DNA of 64,000 nt from positions 62,001 through 126,000 of the forward strand of contig CADBAY010000001.1 in assembly GCA_902792815.1 (NCBI GenBank), read 5' to 3'. Within the stretch, counting starts at the first letter, position 1. Each line of letters begins with the position of its first letter. This DNA is from an uncultured Bacteroidia bacterium (lineage in GTDB: Bacteria > Bacteroidota > Bacteroidia > Bacteroidales > UBA932). This document shows, one piece after another, positions 41,182-51,135 of this stretch. The notes under the pieces were generated by a model that was not told the origin of the DNA, searched no databases, and saw only the letters and a program-made list of their open reading frames with translations. The position numbers were made by a program, and so were the translations under genes.

Positions 41182-42285
41182 ATGAAAAAGGTACTAAAGT
41201 ACATCATCTTCGCGCTCATAGCGATCATTCTCGTCGGAACTTTCGTGTTCCTGTTCAAGAATTCCAGGCCCCAGAAGGAACTCTACCAAGAGCATGAGAC
41301 CCGCTACGGAAACATCAGCCGTACCACAGTGGTGACCGGCAAGATAGAGCCGCGCAACGAGGTCAACATCAAGCCCCAGATCAACGGCATCATCTCCGAG
41401 CTCCGCAAAGAAGCCGGACAGATGGTGAAGGAAGGAGAGGTGATTGCCAAACTGAGGGTAATCCCCGATATGAATTCACTCAGCTCCGCACAGAGCCGCG
41501 TGCGCCTTGCCGAGATCAACCTAAAGCAGGCCAAGACCAACTACGAGCGCGAGAAAGCACTGTACGACAAGCACTTGGTGAGCGACGAAGAGTTCGACCA
41601 GGTACTCCAGGCCTACAATCAGGCCAAAGAAGAGCATGCAGCCGCACAGGAGTCGCTGGAGGTTATACGCGACGGCGTATCGTCACGCAACACCACAGGA
41701 AGCTCCACCCTGGTGCGTTCGACCATCACCGGACTGATACTCGACATTCCCGTCAAGGTAGGTAACTCTGTCATCCAGGCCAACACCATGAACGACGGTA
41801 CCACCGTAGCCACCGTGGCCGACATGTCCGACCTTATCTTCGACGGCAACATCGATGAGACCGAAGTCGGATCGCTGGTGGAAGGAATGCCCATCCACAT
41901 CAGCATAGGCGCCCTGCCCGACTATAGCGCAGAGGCTGCCCTGGAGTATATTTCTCCCAAGGCGGTCGAGAACAACGGTGCTAACCAATTCGAAATCAAG
42001 GCTGCAGTCCGCTCCGAAGGCGAGCACAAGATTCGCTCCGGCTACAGTGCCAATGCCGAGATTGTGCTGGAGCATGCCGACAGCGTGCTTACCATCCCCG
42101 AGAGCGCCCTGGAGTTCAGCTCCGACAGCACTTTCGTGTACCTCAAGGGCGACGAAGGCTATACCCGAGTACCCATTACCACAGGCCTTAGCGACGGACT
42201 TATCATAGAGGTCAAGAGCGGCCTCAAAGAGGGAGACATCGTGAGGGGAACCCGTATCATCAACTTTGACAAGATGAAGAAATGA
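41182..42285 (+). CDS. MacA/HlyD-type periplasmic membrane-fusion protein
   Basis: A 367-residue protein anchored by one N-terminal helix (about 7-26). The lipoyl/barrel-sandwich domain ('IKPQINGIISELRKEAGQMV', then 'LVRSTITGLILDIPVKVGNS') flanks a helical hairpin (about 95-160, with 'LKQAKTNYEREKALYDKHLV'). Beta-barrel and membrane-proximal domains follow. It would bridge the permeases and the TolC-like outer-membrane protein. The stop overlaps the TolC-like start as ATGA. Confidence 0.93.
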   Translation: MKKVLKYIIFALIAIILVGTFVFLFKNSRPQKELYQEHETRYGNISRTTVVTGKIEPRNEVNIKPQINGIISELRKEAGQMVKEGEVIAKLRVIPDMNSLSSAQSRVRLAEINLKQAKTNYEREKALYDKHLVSDEEFDQVLQAYNQAKEEHAAAQESLEVIRDGVSSRNTTGSSTLVRSTITGLILDIPVKVGNSVIQANTMNDGTTVATVADMSDLIFDGNIDETEVGSLVEGMPIHISIGALPDYSAEAALEYISPKAVENNGANQFEIKAAVRSEGEHKIRSGYSANAEIVLEHADSVLTIPESALEFSSDSTFVYLKGDEGYTRVPITTGLSDGLIIEVKSGLKEGDIVRGTRIINFDKMKK

Positions 42286-43601
42286 GAAAGATAGTTATAT
42301 GTCTGGCTCTGGCCGGCTGCTGCTTTGCGGCCGGCGCTCAGAGCGGCCCCTGGAGCCTGAAAAAATGCATCGACTACGCACTGGAACACAATCTGAGCGT
42401 GCAACAAAGCAGTCTGGGCGTCGAGCAGCGCGAGGTGGAACTCAACACCGCACAGAACAGGCGCCTTCCCTCATTGAGCGGTGGAGCTTCGGAGAACCTG
42501 TCGTTCGGCCGCGGTCTGACTGCCGACAACACCTACTCCAACTCCAACACCACTTCCACCTCGTTCAGCCTTGGGAGCGATATTCCCATCTTCCAGGGTT
42601 TTGACATCAACAACGGAATCAAAATCAGCAAGCTCAACCTAGAAGCGGCCACGGCCGAGCTCGAAAAGGCCCGCGACGACATAAGGGTTGCAGTAGCGCA
42701 AGCATACGTCCAGATCCTTTACAACCAGGAGCTCCTTAAGGTGGCGAGGCAGCAGCGCGAGCACGACGCAGAGCTGCTGGAGCAGGTAAAGGAAAGGCTT
42801 AACGCCGGTAAGGTTAGCGCTGCCGAAGTCTCCGCCCAGCAGGCCACCCTTGCCCAGAGCACCCAGAGCGAGATACAGGCCGAGGGAAACCTCAAGATTT
42901 CCATCCTCGAGCTCTCACAGCTGCTGGAGCTTCAATCGCCCGAAGGCTTTGCCATAGTTACGCCCGAAGTCGGCAACGTCGACGAGACGCTGCTGATGCG
43001 CCCCGAGGCCATCTTCGCCCAGGCGGTAGAGATTAAGCCGGCGGTAGAATCGGCACGGCTGGGAGTAGAATCGGCCAAAGTGAATATCAACAGGGCTAAA
43101 GGCGGATACCTCCCATCCATGTCATTAAACGGCGGCCTCGGCACCAACTACTACACCAACTCCAAGATGCCGTCCCTGAGCTTCGGAGAGCAGCTTAAGA
43201 ACAATTTCAGCCAGTACATAGGGCTCAATCTGTCGATACCCATCTTCCAGCGCTTTGCGGTAAGGAACCAGGTGCGCAACGCCGAGATCAACTATCGCGG
43301 CCAGCAGCTCAACCTCGAGAACGTCAAGAAGTCGCTCTACAAGGAGATACAGCAGGCATACTACAGCGCCGTCAACGCCCAGGCACGCTACACTGGCAGC
43401 CGTCAGAGCGCCCAAAGCGCCCGCGAGCATTACGAACTCACGGAAGAAAAATACAAGGTTGGCAAAGCCGGCATAGCCGATTACAACGACGCCCGAAACT
43501 CCTGGCTGCGTGCCGAATCGGAGCACATCCAGGCCCGTTACCAGTGCCTGTACCAGACAAAACTCCTCGACTTCTACCGGGGCGAGCAGCTGAATTTTTA
43601 A
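42282..43601 (+). CDS. TolC-family outer-membrane efflux protein
   Basis: A 439-residue exported protein (signal about 1-20). Two OEP repeats carry long coiled coils ('LSKLNLEAATAELEKARDDI' type and 'KKSLYKEIQQAYYSAVNAQA'). 'WSLKKCIDYALEHNLSVQQS' at the mature start is typical of the family. With MacA- and MacB-type proteins upstream it completes a tripartite exporter for antibiotics, peptides or lipids. Confidence 0.93.
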   Translation: MRKIVICLALAGCCFAAGAQSGPWSLKKCIDYALEHNLSVQQSSLGVEQREVELNTAQNRRLPSLSGGASENLSFGRGLTADNTYSNSNTTSTSFSLGSDIPIFQGFDINNGIKISKLNLEAATAELEKARDDIRVAVAQAYVQILYNQELLKVARQQREHDAELLEQVKERLNAGKVSAAEVSAQQATLAQSTQSEIQAEGNLKISILELSQLLELQSPEGFAIVTPEVGNVDETLLMRPEAIFAQAVEIKPAVESARLGVESAKVNINRAKGGYLPSMSLNGGLGTNYYTNSKMPSLSFGEQLKNNFSQYIGLNLSIPIFQRFAVRNQVRNAEINYRGQQLNLENVKKSLYKEIQQAYYSAVNAQARYTGSRQSAQSAREHYELTEEKYKVGKAGIADYNDARNSWLRAESEHIQARYQCLYQTKLLDFYRGEQLNF

Positions 43602-43640
43602 GATTATTATTATTTGTGCCCGAACTCAAAAAAAGAACTT

Positions 43641-44171
43641 ATGAAAAGAATCTTAACCCTGATTGTCTTCGCGACCCTGTCCGCCGGACTGTTCGCACAG
43701 AGCGCCCAACTCACAGAACTCAAAGAAATCGCCTCGATAGAAAGCAACGACGGCATGTTGGACGTGTTTTCCGTACCGATCAACGGCGAGAGGACGTATT
43801 TCCTGAATGTAGGCACATTGGGAATTGGAGACGAAATCGTACAGATTAACTTCGACCCTCTGTTCAAACTTTTCATCCCCCTGGGCTCAAATCTTACCGA
43901 AGCGATAGAAACGCTTGGCAAACTCAAGGATATGTACAAGGAGCCTGCAGGCACCAAGACGCAGATGGAAGCCTGCTTCGCCGCCGCAGTCCCGAATGAC
44001 AAGCTCGAGACAATAACAATCACCCGCAGGAAGGTCCTCCTGAGCAACATGCTCGAGTTCGCCGTGGAGCGCGAGGGTTACATCAGGGCCACCCACGTCA
44101 CCAAGTCCGACCTTTCCGGAATCTTGAGCAGCGTAAAGTTCTACGCAAAGCTGCACATGAAAGAGCTTTAA
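43641..44171 (+). CDS. Secreted protein of unknown function (176 aa)
   Basis: The ATG at 43641 follows an A/G-rich stretch and gives a signal peptide MKRILTLIVFATLSAGLFA-Q; in-frame codons upstream lack a signal. The mature part is alpha/beta with no recognised motif ('DGMLDVFSVPINGERTYFLN', 'KLFIPLGSNLTEAIETLGK', 'TITRRKVLLSNMLEFAVERE'). It lies 39 bases after the TolC-like gene and may be read through from it, and it ends 3 bases from the convergent neighbour. Possibly an accessory of the exporter, but nothing in the sequence shows this. Confidence 0.72.
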   Translation: MKRILTLIVFATLSAGLFAQSAQLTELKEIASIESNDGMLDVFSVPINGERTYFLNVGTLGIGDEIVQINFDPLFKLFIPLGSNLTEAIETLGKLKDMYKEPAGTKTQMEACFAAAVPNDKLETITITRRKVLLSNMLEFAVEREGYIRATHVTKSDLSGILSSVKFYAKLHMKEL

Positions 44172-44174
44172 GCC

Positions 44175-45644
44175 CTACAGTATATCCACGTAGCGGTACC
44201 ACTGGTCAAAGTCGATTCGCTCCAGTTTGTCGCCCACCTGGCGGAGGGCGAAGCAGGTTATGCTCTCGGGAGCATTCTTGGCGAGGAAGATAATGACATT
44301 TCCGTCAGGGTCCTTGGCTATGGTCACCACGTCGGGAATACCGAAGGTGCCGTCGTCATCCACATTCCAAACATCGGCGTCTTCGAATTCGGACTCTATT
44401 TCGGTGGTTAGGCTGCAAGTAGCGGCTACATCGTTGCCGCTTATCCAGGCAAATACAACCATAGCCTGATGGTTTTTGTGCTGGAACTCAACCAAATCGA
44501 GTTCACCATATCCATCCCTCAACCAGGCCACCCTGCGGCTGTACATAACCTCGCGGCCATATTTTTTAGCAATCTGGTTGACTATGGCCTTTGGGGCGTT
44601 CTGCACCTTCTCGGGGAACTTCCAGCGGCCGAAAGCAGGGAAAGTATGGAAAGCCACAAAAACCATATCGGCAACCAGGGCCTCTATCTCCATGGCTTCA
44701 TAACCGCGGAACATCTTGTTTACTTCGGCTTTAGGAATCTGAAGCGTATAATACACGCCCATGGTGCGGTCGAAAGCCTGGTCAACGCGCCCGGAAAGGG
44801 CAGAATCATTGCCTATAGTATTGCCGCTCTGCTGTGACGGTGCCACATTCTGCTTAAAAATCACCCACGGATATTTGTTCTCGGGGCATTTGAATCCATC
44901 GTAATACGGAATCACAAAACGGTCACGGGTCTTGCAGGGATAGGCAAAGAATGGCTTGGCAATCTTGTCCCAGTCGTAAGGGATTTCGGTCCAGGTGAGG
45001 GCGCCTGGAGCTACCCTCTGCCCTGCATCGGCAATTGTAACCTGGCTCAGGGAATGTGAATAGGCAAAGGCGTCGGACTCTATGCCGCTCACGCTGAACA
45101 CTTTGCCAAAGGGCCCCACCACGGTGGAGGGGAGGTCCACCCTGCCGTTGTAGATACCTCCCATTGCAAGGGCGCACTTATCGCCGTCGGCGTGGTACAT
45201 ATAACCGTTTGGAGCTACAAAATAGCTCAGGTCCCTCCGGTACAGGCCGTCCGGACTAAGGTCGATAGGGTACGGAGGAGCTCCTGCGCCCACATTTTCG
45301 CTCACCTTGATGGTATTCTCCAGGGGGATTCCTCCATCCGCCTCGGGATAGAGGTCCATAGTGAGGGTATAGTCAAATTCGCCCCCGGGGAAGCGCCAGA
45401 TAAACTTTCCATCGCTCAGGCTCACGGGGCCGTCGGTACTGTCGTACACAATCGTATCCCCTGCCTTGTTGACAACGGTCAGCAGGAATTCTGTCTGTTC
45501 GGGCCCGACGGGAACAAGGAACAGGTCGCCTTGGACCTCGGCATCTTCGGGGAGCTGGAGTTTATACCGTCCGCCCCAATCCTGTGCGGCTGCAAAAACG
45601 CAGCTCAGAGAGCACAGCGCTGTAATGAATATCTTCAGTGGCAT
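44175..45644 (-). CDS. Secreted protein with a BspA-like LRR fragment, function unknown
   Basis: A 489-residue exported protein (signal about 1-20, cleavage after A-A-A). The first 150 residues are beta-rich. Residues about 150-205 ('LPSTVVGPFGKVFSVSGI', 'ESDAFAYSHSLSQVTIA') look like one or two turns of a BspA-type leucine-rich repeat. The remainder holds large aromatic-rich segments ('HTFPAFGRWKFPEKVQNAPK') and no catalytic motif I recognise. It has its own promoter and leader hairpin and is convergent with the 176-aa gene. Confidence 0.72.
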   Translation of the reverse strand: MPLKIFITALCSLSCVFAAAQDWGGRYKLQLPEDAEVQGDLFLVPVGPEQTEFLLTVVNKAGDTIVYDSTDGPVSLSDGKFIWRFPGGEFDYTLTMDLYPEADGGIPLENTIKVSENVGAGAPPYPIDLSPDGLYRRDLSYFVAPNGYMYHADGDKCALAMGGIYNGRVDLPSTVVGPFGKVFSVSGIESDAFAYSHSLSQVTIADAGQRVAPGALTWTEIPYDWDKIAKPFFAYPCKTRDRFVIPYYDGFKCPENKYPWVIFKQNVAPSQQSGNTIGNDSALSGRVDQAFDRTMGVYYTLQIPKAEVNKMFRGYEAMEIEALVADMVFVAFHTFPAFGRWKFPEKVQNAPKAIVNQIAKKYGREVMYSRRVAWLRDGYGELDLVEFQHKNHQAMVVFAWISGNDVAATCSLTTEIESEFEDADVWNVDDDGTFGIPDVVTIAKDPDGNVIIFLAKNAPESITCFALRQVGDKLERIDFDQWYRYVDIL

Positions 45645-45677
45645 TTAACTTACTGTAACTTAACAACTTATATAATC

Positions 45678-45703
45678 TGCCTGCACGGAAAAAGATGCAG
45701 GCA
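45678..45703 (-). promoter_or_regulatory. Hairpin at the transcription start of the LRR-fragment gene / 3' end of the phosphatase operon
   Basis: TGCCTGCA (45678-45685) pairs perfectly with TGCAGGCA (45696-45703) around a 10-base loop. It immediately follows the predicted -7 element on the minus strand and so would be the first thing transcribed. It could also serve as the 3' end of the operon ending at 45718, although no U-run follows. Confidence 0.5.
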
Positions 45704-45709
45704 AATGTA
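45702..45709 (-). promoter_or_regulatory. -7 element for the LRR-fragment gene
   Basis: TACATTTG on the minus strand matches TAnnTTTG. The leader to the ATG at 45644 would be about 55 bases. No clear -33 TTG. Confidence 0.5.
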
Positions 45710-45717
45710 GTAAAATA

Positions 45718-46968
45718 TTAATTATCAGGCACTTGGGCGGCGCAGCGGAGAAGGTAGGAGCGGAGTTCTGTCCAGGGGTAGAACGGGCCGGGGCCAAGGG
45801 CGGGGAAAGAACTCTCACCCTCGTTGAAAAGCACCTTCACAATAACGTCACCTTTGCGTCCGCGATAGAATATGAGCTGGAGATTAGCTGCCATAGGCAT
45901 CATATAAGTAGCATTCCACCAATCGTTTACTTCTTCGAATGGGAGCCGTTTCTCGTACCCTTCCAGCCCTATGAGCGAGAAGAACGGCATAAGCCCGACG
46001 TCGTGGCTGAAGCGCAGGTCGGCGGCAATACGCCCTCCCGAAAGGGCCTTGTCGGCACGTGACACAAACTCAAGCACCAGAGGATCCATGATGTGCATGC
46101 GCCACTCCCCTTGCTCGGCGCTGCCGCAGTGCTGCATGAACTGCTTGGCGTTGTAGATGCCCGATGCCACCTTGAACTCCTCGGGAGTCATGCCGAGCAT
46201 TATATCTTGTATGCCCATATAGCTGGCCACCGACCCGTTGGTGACACAGGTCTCCGCCATCAGGCGGTCGCTCTTGAAGCAACTGCGGGCCTTCTCGGGG
46301 TCAGTAAAGATGCGGGAGTAAAAGGCCTTATAATCAAACTGTTGCTTCATGGCGGCATCAGACTTGCGGGAGCCGGCCTTCAGGCCCGGAGCCGCAAGCT
46401 CCTCTCGGCACATAAGATCGTAATACTTCTCTCCTGCCATAAACCCGATATGCATACGGGGCGCCTTTGCGGCAAGGGCGGCTCCGAAATTGGTCATGGA
46501 TAAAATGGCCCTCTGCTTGTGCGTAGAATAGCAGGCAATGCTGTCTCTCCCCTTCTGGCGGAAAACCCTCGGATAGCGCTCCACCATACGGAGGGCTATG
46601 CCCTTCTGCTCACTGGCTCCAAGCTCGGTGATAAGCCCGTAAGTGCCTTGTGACGCGCTGTCAAGCTGCACGAACCCTCTAAGGATACGTTTGCCAGCAG
46701 GCGTCAGAAGCCCAAGCGAATCGGCCCGGCGGAGCGGATCAAGGCCGTTGGCCACGTACCCCGGATTAACAGGAGAGCGGCTGCCGTGCCGGCCTATATG
46801 ACTGATATAAAAAGGCTTATAACCCCGTGGCGTGCGCGAGTGCCCCTCTGGCCGTGAGGCATAAGGGTGATATAAGCCTTTCCATTCGTCGTACGCATCC
46901 TGGGCCCGGAGCTCCGGAGCCCAGGCTACAAGTATAAAAAGCAGAATGCTAACCCACCTGCGCGCCAT
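45718..46968 (-). CDS. Secreted histidine-type phosphatase, second copy
   Basis: A 416-residue exported protein with signal peptide about 1-22. R-H-G-S-R at residues 60-64 ([11 protein letters not shown]) supplies the nucleophilic His61, and '[17 protein letters not shown]' supplies the His-Asp proton-donor pair. It is a diverged paralogue of the protein at 18462-19811: the same opening 'PFYISH-GRHG' and the same 'RF-HD', but different flanks. Its start lies inside the last 20 bases of metG, so it is translationally linked to the metG-dnaG-recQ genes although its function is periplasmic. Confidence 0.86.
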   Translation of the reverse strand: MARRWVSILLFILVAWAPELRAQDAYDEWKGLYHPYASRPEGHSRTPRGYKPFYISHIGRHGSRSPVNPGYVANGLDPLRRADSLGLLTPAGKRILRGFVQLDSASQGTYGLITELGASEQKGIALRMVERYPRVFRQKGRDSIACYSTHKQRAILSMTNFGAALAAKAPRMHIGFMAGEKYYDLMCREELAAPGLKAGSRKSDAAMKQQFDYKAFYSRIFTDPEKARSCFKSDRLMAETCVTNGSVASYMGIQDIMLGMTPEEFKVASGIYNAKQFMQHCGSAEQGEWRMHIMDPLVLEFVSRADKALSGGRIAADLRFSHDVGLMPFFSLIGLEGYEKRLPFEEVNDWWNATYMMPMAANLQLIFYRGRKGDVIVKVLFNEGESSFPALGPGPFYPWTELRSYLLRCAAQVPDN

Positions 46969-49114
46969 TGCTCACAAGTTCCTGCGGCGTGATAAAACGC
47001 ATCGTGCCGTCACCTTGCTTAGCCATCAGTATCATTCCGTGGCTCTCGATGCCGCGTATCACTCTGGGCTTGAGGTTGGCAAGGATGCAAATCTGCTTGC
47101 CCACCATATCTTCAGGAGCGTAAAACTCAGCGATGCCGGACACTATGACGCGACGGTCGATTCCGGTGTCGATTGAGAGGCGCAGCAACTTATCGGTCTT
47201 GGGGACGCGCTCGGCCTCCAGCACCGTGGCGGTGCGGATATCCATCTTCTCAAAGTCTTCGAATGTGCATTCGTCCTTCTGAGGAGCGACCTGCTTTGCA
47301 GCCTCGGCCTTCTCGCGGGCCGCCCTCTCGGCACGGATGGCGTCGAGGCGGTCAAGCTGGACCTGAATCTGCTCGTCTTCTATCTTGGCAAAGAGAAGCT
47401 CCGGCTCCCCTATCACGTGGCCTGCGGGAATAATCTGCGGCCTGCCCAAAAGCTCCCAGTCAAGCACTATGGAGCCGGGGGCGGGCTGCACGCCGGTATG
47501 AAGAGCACGGCCCTCACCTTCGGCATAGGTATTCTCCGTAACAGCCTCGCCGCGGCGATGGTCAAATCCGGCATTCAGGCTGACTCCCAGCATGTTACGC
47601 AGCCTCTCGGCAGCAAAGGGAGTGAAAGGCTCGAAAGCTATGGCAAGGTCGGCGCAGATCTGTATGCAGATGTTAAGGATAGTAGCCGTACGGTCAAGGT
47701 CGGTCTTGGCCACCTTCCAGGGCTCGGTGTCGGAGATGTACTTGTTACCCTCGCGAGCAATGCCCATAGCATCTTTGAGGGCCTCGCGGAAGCGGTATTC
47801 CTCGAGGTTCTTCTCCATCGACGCCTTGAGTGCGGGAATGGCCGCAAGAACTTCCTTGTCCACGTCCTGAAGCGTGCCGCAAGCTGGGACCTTGCCGCCG
47901 AAGTACTTGTGAGTGAGCACTATGGCACGATTCACGAAATTGCCGAATATTGCCACCAGCTCGGAGTTGTTGCGAGTCTGGAAGTCTTTCCAGCTGAAGT
48001 CGTTGTCGGCCGTCTGGGGAGCATTGGCCGTGAGCACGTAGCGCATCACATCTTCCTTGCCCGGGAAGTCGCGCAGGAACTCGTGAGCCCATACGGCCCA
48101 GCCTCGTGAAGTCGATATTTTGTCGCCTTCGAGATTGAGGAACTCGTTGGCAGGCACATTCTCCGGCAGTATGTAGCCATCACCGTATGCCTTGAGCATG
48201 GAGGGGAACACTATGCAGTGGAAGACGATATTGTCTTTGCCGATGAAATGCACCAGGCGGGTCTCGTCGCTCTTCCACCATTTCTCCCAGCTCTGGGGCA
48301 GCAGCTCGCGGGTGTTGGAAATATAGCCTATGGGTGCGTCGAACCATACATAAAGCACCTTGCCCTCAGCGCCCTCAACGGGCACGGGTACGCCCCAGTC
48401 GAGGTCGCGGGTGACGGCGCGCGGCTGCAGACCGCCGTCCAGCCAGCTCTTCACCTGGCCGTACACATTGGTGCGCCACTCTTTGTGGCCTTCGAGTATC
48501 CATTCGCGAAGCCACTGCTCGTAGTCCTGCAGAGGCAGATACCAGTGGGTGGTCTTTTTCTTGATGGGAGCGGCGCCGCTGAGCTTGGAATGCGGGTCGA
48601 TGAGTTCCTCGGGGCTGAGGGTGCTGCCGCATTTCTCGCACTGGTCGCCGTAAGCCCCGGGGTTGCCGCACTTGGGGCAGGTACCCACGATGTAACGGTC
48701 GGCAAGGAAAGTGCGGGCCTCCGGGTCGTAGTACTGTTCGCTCTCGCGAGTGATAAAGCAGCCCTTGTCGTAGAGACGGCGGAAGAATTCAGAGGCGCCC
48801 TCGGCGTGTACCTTGGAGGATGTGCGGCCGTAGATATCGAAATTGATGCCCAGCCCGCTGAAAGAGTCGCGGATGATGCTGTGGTAGCGGTCAACTATGT
48901 CCTGCGGGGTACATCCCTGCTCGCGCGCCTTGATGGTGATAGGCACGCCGTGCTCGTCGGAGCCGCACACGTACAGGACGTCCTCCCCGCGCATACGCAG
49001 ATAGCGCACGTAAATGTCGGCGGGCACATATACGCCCGCCAGATGGCCTATGTGCACGGGGCCGTTGGCATACGGCAGGGCACAGGTTACAAGAGTTCTT
49101 TTCTTTTGTGTCAT
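46949..49114 (-). CDS. metG: Methionyl-tRNA synthetase
   Basis: A 721-residue class I synthetase. HIGH motif 'PVHIGHLAG' at about 20-26; zinc knuckle '[17 protein letters not shown]'; KMSKS-type loop in '[14 protein letters not shown]'. The C-terminal EMAPII-like tRNA-binding domain (about 605-721) has '[21 protein letters not shown]' and '[14 protein letters not shown]'. The KMSKS loop reads K-I-S-T-S, as in other Bacteroidetes enzymes. ATGA overlap with dnaG. Confidence 0.97.
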   Translation of the reverse strand: MTQKKRTLVTCALPYANGPVHIGHLAGVYVPADIYVRYLRMRGEDVLYVCGSDEHGVPITIKAREQGCTPQDIVDRYHSIIRDSFSGLGINFDIYGRTSSKVHAEGASEFFRRLYDKGCFITRESEQYYDPEARTFLADRYIVGTCPKCGNPGAYGDQCEKCGSTLSPEELIDPHSKLSGAAPIKKKTTHWYLPLQDYEQWLREWILEGHKEWRTNVYGQVKSWLDGGLQPRAVTRDLDWGVPVPVEGAEGKVLYVWFDAPIGYISNTRELLPQSWEKWWKSDETRLVHFIGKDNIVFHCIVFPSMLKAYGDGYILPENVPANEFLNLEGDKISTSRGWAVWAHEFLRDFPGKEDVMRYVLTANAPQTADNDFSWKDFQTRNNSELVAIFGNFVNRAIVLTHKYFGGKVPACGTLQDVDKEVLAAIPALKASMEKNLEEYRFREALKDAMGIAREGNKYISDTEPWKVAKTDLDRTATILNICIQICADLAIAFEPFTPFAAERLRNMLGVSLNAGFDHRRGEAVTENTYAEGEGRALHTGVQPAPGSIVLDWELLGRPQIIPAGHVIGEPELLFAKIEDEQIQVQLDRLDAIRAERAAREKAEAAKQVAPQKDECTFEDFEKMDIRTATVLEAERVPKTDKLLRLSIDTGIDRRVIVSGIAEFYAPEDMVGKQICILANLKPRVIRGIESHGMILMAKQGDGTMRFITPQELVSNGAQVG

Positions 49115-51135
49115 ATTAATTCTTTTTTGTCTCTTCCTATTCTTTGGTTTATGCGCTTCTGGGCGGCCTGGAGCTTGACCATTTCCTGCAAAGCCGCCAT
49201 CTGGGCGTCTGGAGCCATGGTCCGGAGGCTCTTGCGTATCTCCTCGAGACGGTTGTACACCCTGCGTTCGGCATACACAAGTATGGCCTTGGGAACGCCC
49301 GCCGACAGCACAGTGGCGGTAGATGTGAGCGATGCCTCGAAGTCGTGTACGGTCAGCTGATACTTGCGGGTTGAGAAGCGGGCGGCCAGATCGGAAAGGC
49401 GCCGGTCGGGGCCGTTGAGTATGGTTTTTAGTATGTCTTCCTGCTGCAATCCTTTGTCGTAGAGCTCAAAATAAACATCGTACAAGGCCCGGTAGGGGGT
49501 ATTGGCAAAAGAGCAGTCGTCCGCTTCCAGTGCCTCGCGTATGAAATCGGCCACAGTGGGCTTATCCTCCTCGGTACCCGAATAGTACGGCGAGTCGCTC
49601 TCGAATTCGAGGAACTCAGTGCCGTAGGTCATAAGGTAATAAAGCAGGTCCTGCTCGGCGGGAGCGAGGATACGGTTCTCGAGGTATTCTTCGCCGGCGG
49701 GAGACGGTTCCTGCCAATTGGCTCCGGATCCTGTTCCGGGGCCCTTTTCCCCAATGTTTTGGGCCTCGGAATTGGATTCGGAGCCATCGTTATAGGACCG
49801 TTCCTCCCGCTGCCTCTGCCGCAGAGCCTCTTCCTGCATACGCTTACGGTCTCCGGCAATACGCTGGAACAGGATGGACGACTCGATGCCGAAACGCAGG
49901 GCCACCGTATCTACGTAAACCGAGCGCTTTACGGGGTCGGGAATCTGGGCGATGGTATCTGCAATATCGTTAATAAGTTCCGCCTTCTTGAGCGGGTCGG
50001 AGCCGGCGTCGGAAAGCAGCAGGTCGGTCTTGAATTCTATGAAATCACGCTCGCCGGACGCAATATAGTTCTGCATCTCCTCCAGCGTGTGCTTACGGGC
50101 GAACGAATCAGGATCCTCGCCCTCGGGCAGCAGTACCACCTTAACGTTCAGGCCTTCGGCCAGGAAGAGATTGATGCCCCGCAAAGCTGCATGTATGCCG
50201 GCGCTGTCGCCGTCGTACATAATGGTGGCGTTCTCCGTAAACTTGTGGATCAAGCGTATCTGCTCCACGGTAAGAGATGTGCCGCAGGAGGCCACCACGT
50301 TGGTTATTCCGAGCTGATGCAGCGTGACCATATCCACATTGCCCTCCACCAGGATGCATTTGCCGCTGCGGGCAATTTCCCCCTTGGCGAACCAGATGCC
50401 CAGCAGGTTGCGGCTCTTGATGTATATTTCGGTCTCCGGCGAATTGACGTACTTGGCAGGATTGTCGGCGTGAAGCGTGCGCCCGCTGAAAGCCAGCACA
50501 CGGCCGCTGACCGAATGGATGGGGAACATCACCCGCTCGCGGAATTTGTCGGTTACGCTGCCGTCTTCGTGCTGCACGGCCAGCCCTGCGGCCAGAAGAT
50601 ATTCCATTTTGTAGCCCGCAGCAGTAGCGGCATCCACCAGCGCGGTCTTGCCCGACGGAGCCCATCCCAGCCCGAAACGGGCAATGGTAGCGTCTTCGAG
50701 GCCTCGCTTGCGGAAATAGGCAAGGCCGACGGAACGCCCTTCCGGAGTCTGCAGCTGCGAGGCATAGAACTTTTGGGCGAATTCCGACACCAGAAGGAGG
50801 CTCTCGCGGCGCTGCCTTTGGGCAATCTCATCCGCGCTCTCTTCCTTCTCAACTATTTCGATATGATACTTGTCGGCCAGCCAGCGGAGGGCCTCCACAT
50901 ACGAGCAGTGCTCATGCTCCATCACGAAGCCCACTGCCGAGCCCGCCTTGCCGCAGCCAAAGCACTTGTAGATGCCTTTCGATGGGGAAACGTAGAACGA
51001 TGGGGTCTTTTCGTTGTGGAAGGGACAGCAGGCCACATAGTTGGCCCCGCGGCGCTTAAGCGTCACGAAGTCCCCCACCACATCTTCAATCCGGGCTGTG
51101 TCGAGGATAAGCGATACTGTATCCTGCGGAATCAC
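49111..51135 (-). CDS. dnaG: DNA primase
   Basis: A 674-residue primase starting at a GTG that overlaps the recQ stop (GTGA). The N-terminal CHC2 zinc ribbon has Cys37, His40, Cys58 and Cys61 ('[13 protein letters not shown]...CFGCGKAG'). The catalytic core ('[20 protein letters not shown]') leads into the Toprim fold ('[20 protein letters not shown]', '[17 protein letters not shown]'). The C-terminal third is a poorly conserved DnaB-binding region with a polar linker. Co-transcription with recQ and metG is a plausible housekeeping grouping. Confidence 0.97.
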   Translation of the reverse strand: MIPQDTVSLILDTARIEDVVGDFVTLKRRGANYVACCPFHNEKTPSFYVSPSKGIYKCFGCGKAGSAVGFVMEHEHCSYVEALRWLADKYHIEIVEKEESADEIAQRQRRESLLLVSEFAQKFYASQLQTPEGRSVGLAYFRKRGLEDATIARFGLGWAPSGKTALVDAATAAGYKMEYLLAAGLAVQHEDGSVTDKFRERVMFPIHSVSGRVLAFSGRTLHADNPAKYVNSPETEIYIKSRNLLGIWFAKGEIARSGKCILVEGNVDMVTLHQLGITNVVASCGTSLTVEQIRLIHKFTENATIMYDGDSAGIHAALRGINLFLAEGLNVKVVLLPEGEDPDSFARKHTLEEMQNYIASGERDFIEFKTDLLLSDAGSDPLKKAELINDIADTIAQIPDPVKRSVYVDTVALRFGIESSILFQRIAGDRKRMQEEALRQRQREERSYNDGSESNSEAQNIGEKGPGTGSGANWQEPSPAGEEYLENRILAPAEQDLLYYLMTYGTEFLEFESDSPYYSGTEEDKPTVADFIREALEADDCSFANTPYRALYDVYFELYDKGLQQEDILKTILNGPDRRLSDLAARFSTRKYQLTVHDFEASLTSTATVLSAGVPKAILVYAERRVYNRLEEIRKSLRTMAPDAQMAALQEMVKLQAAQKRINQRIGRDKKELI

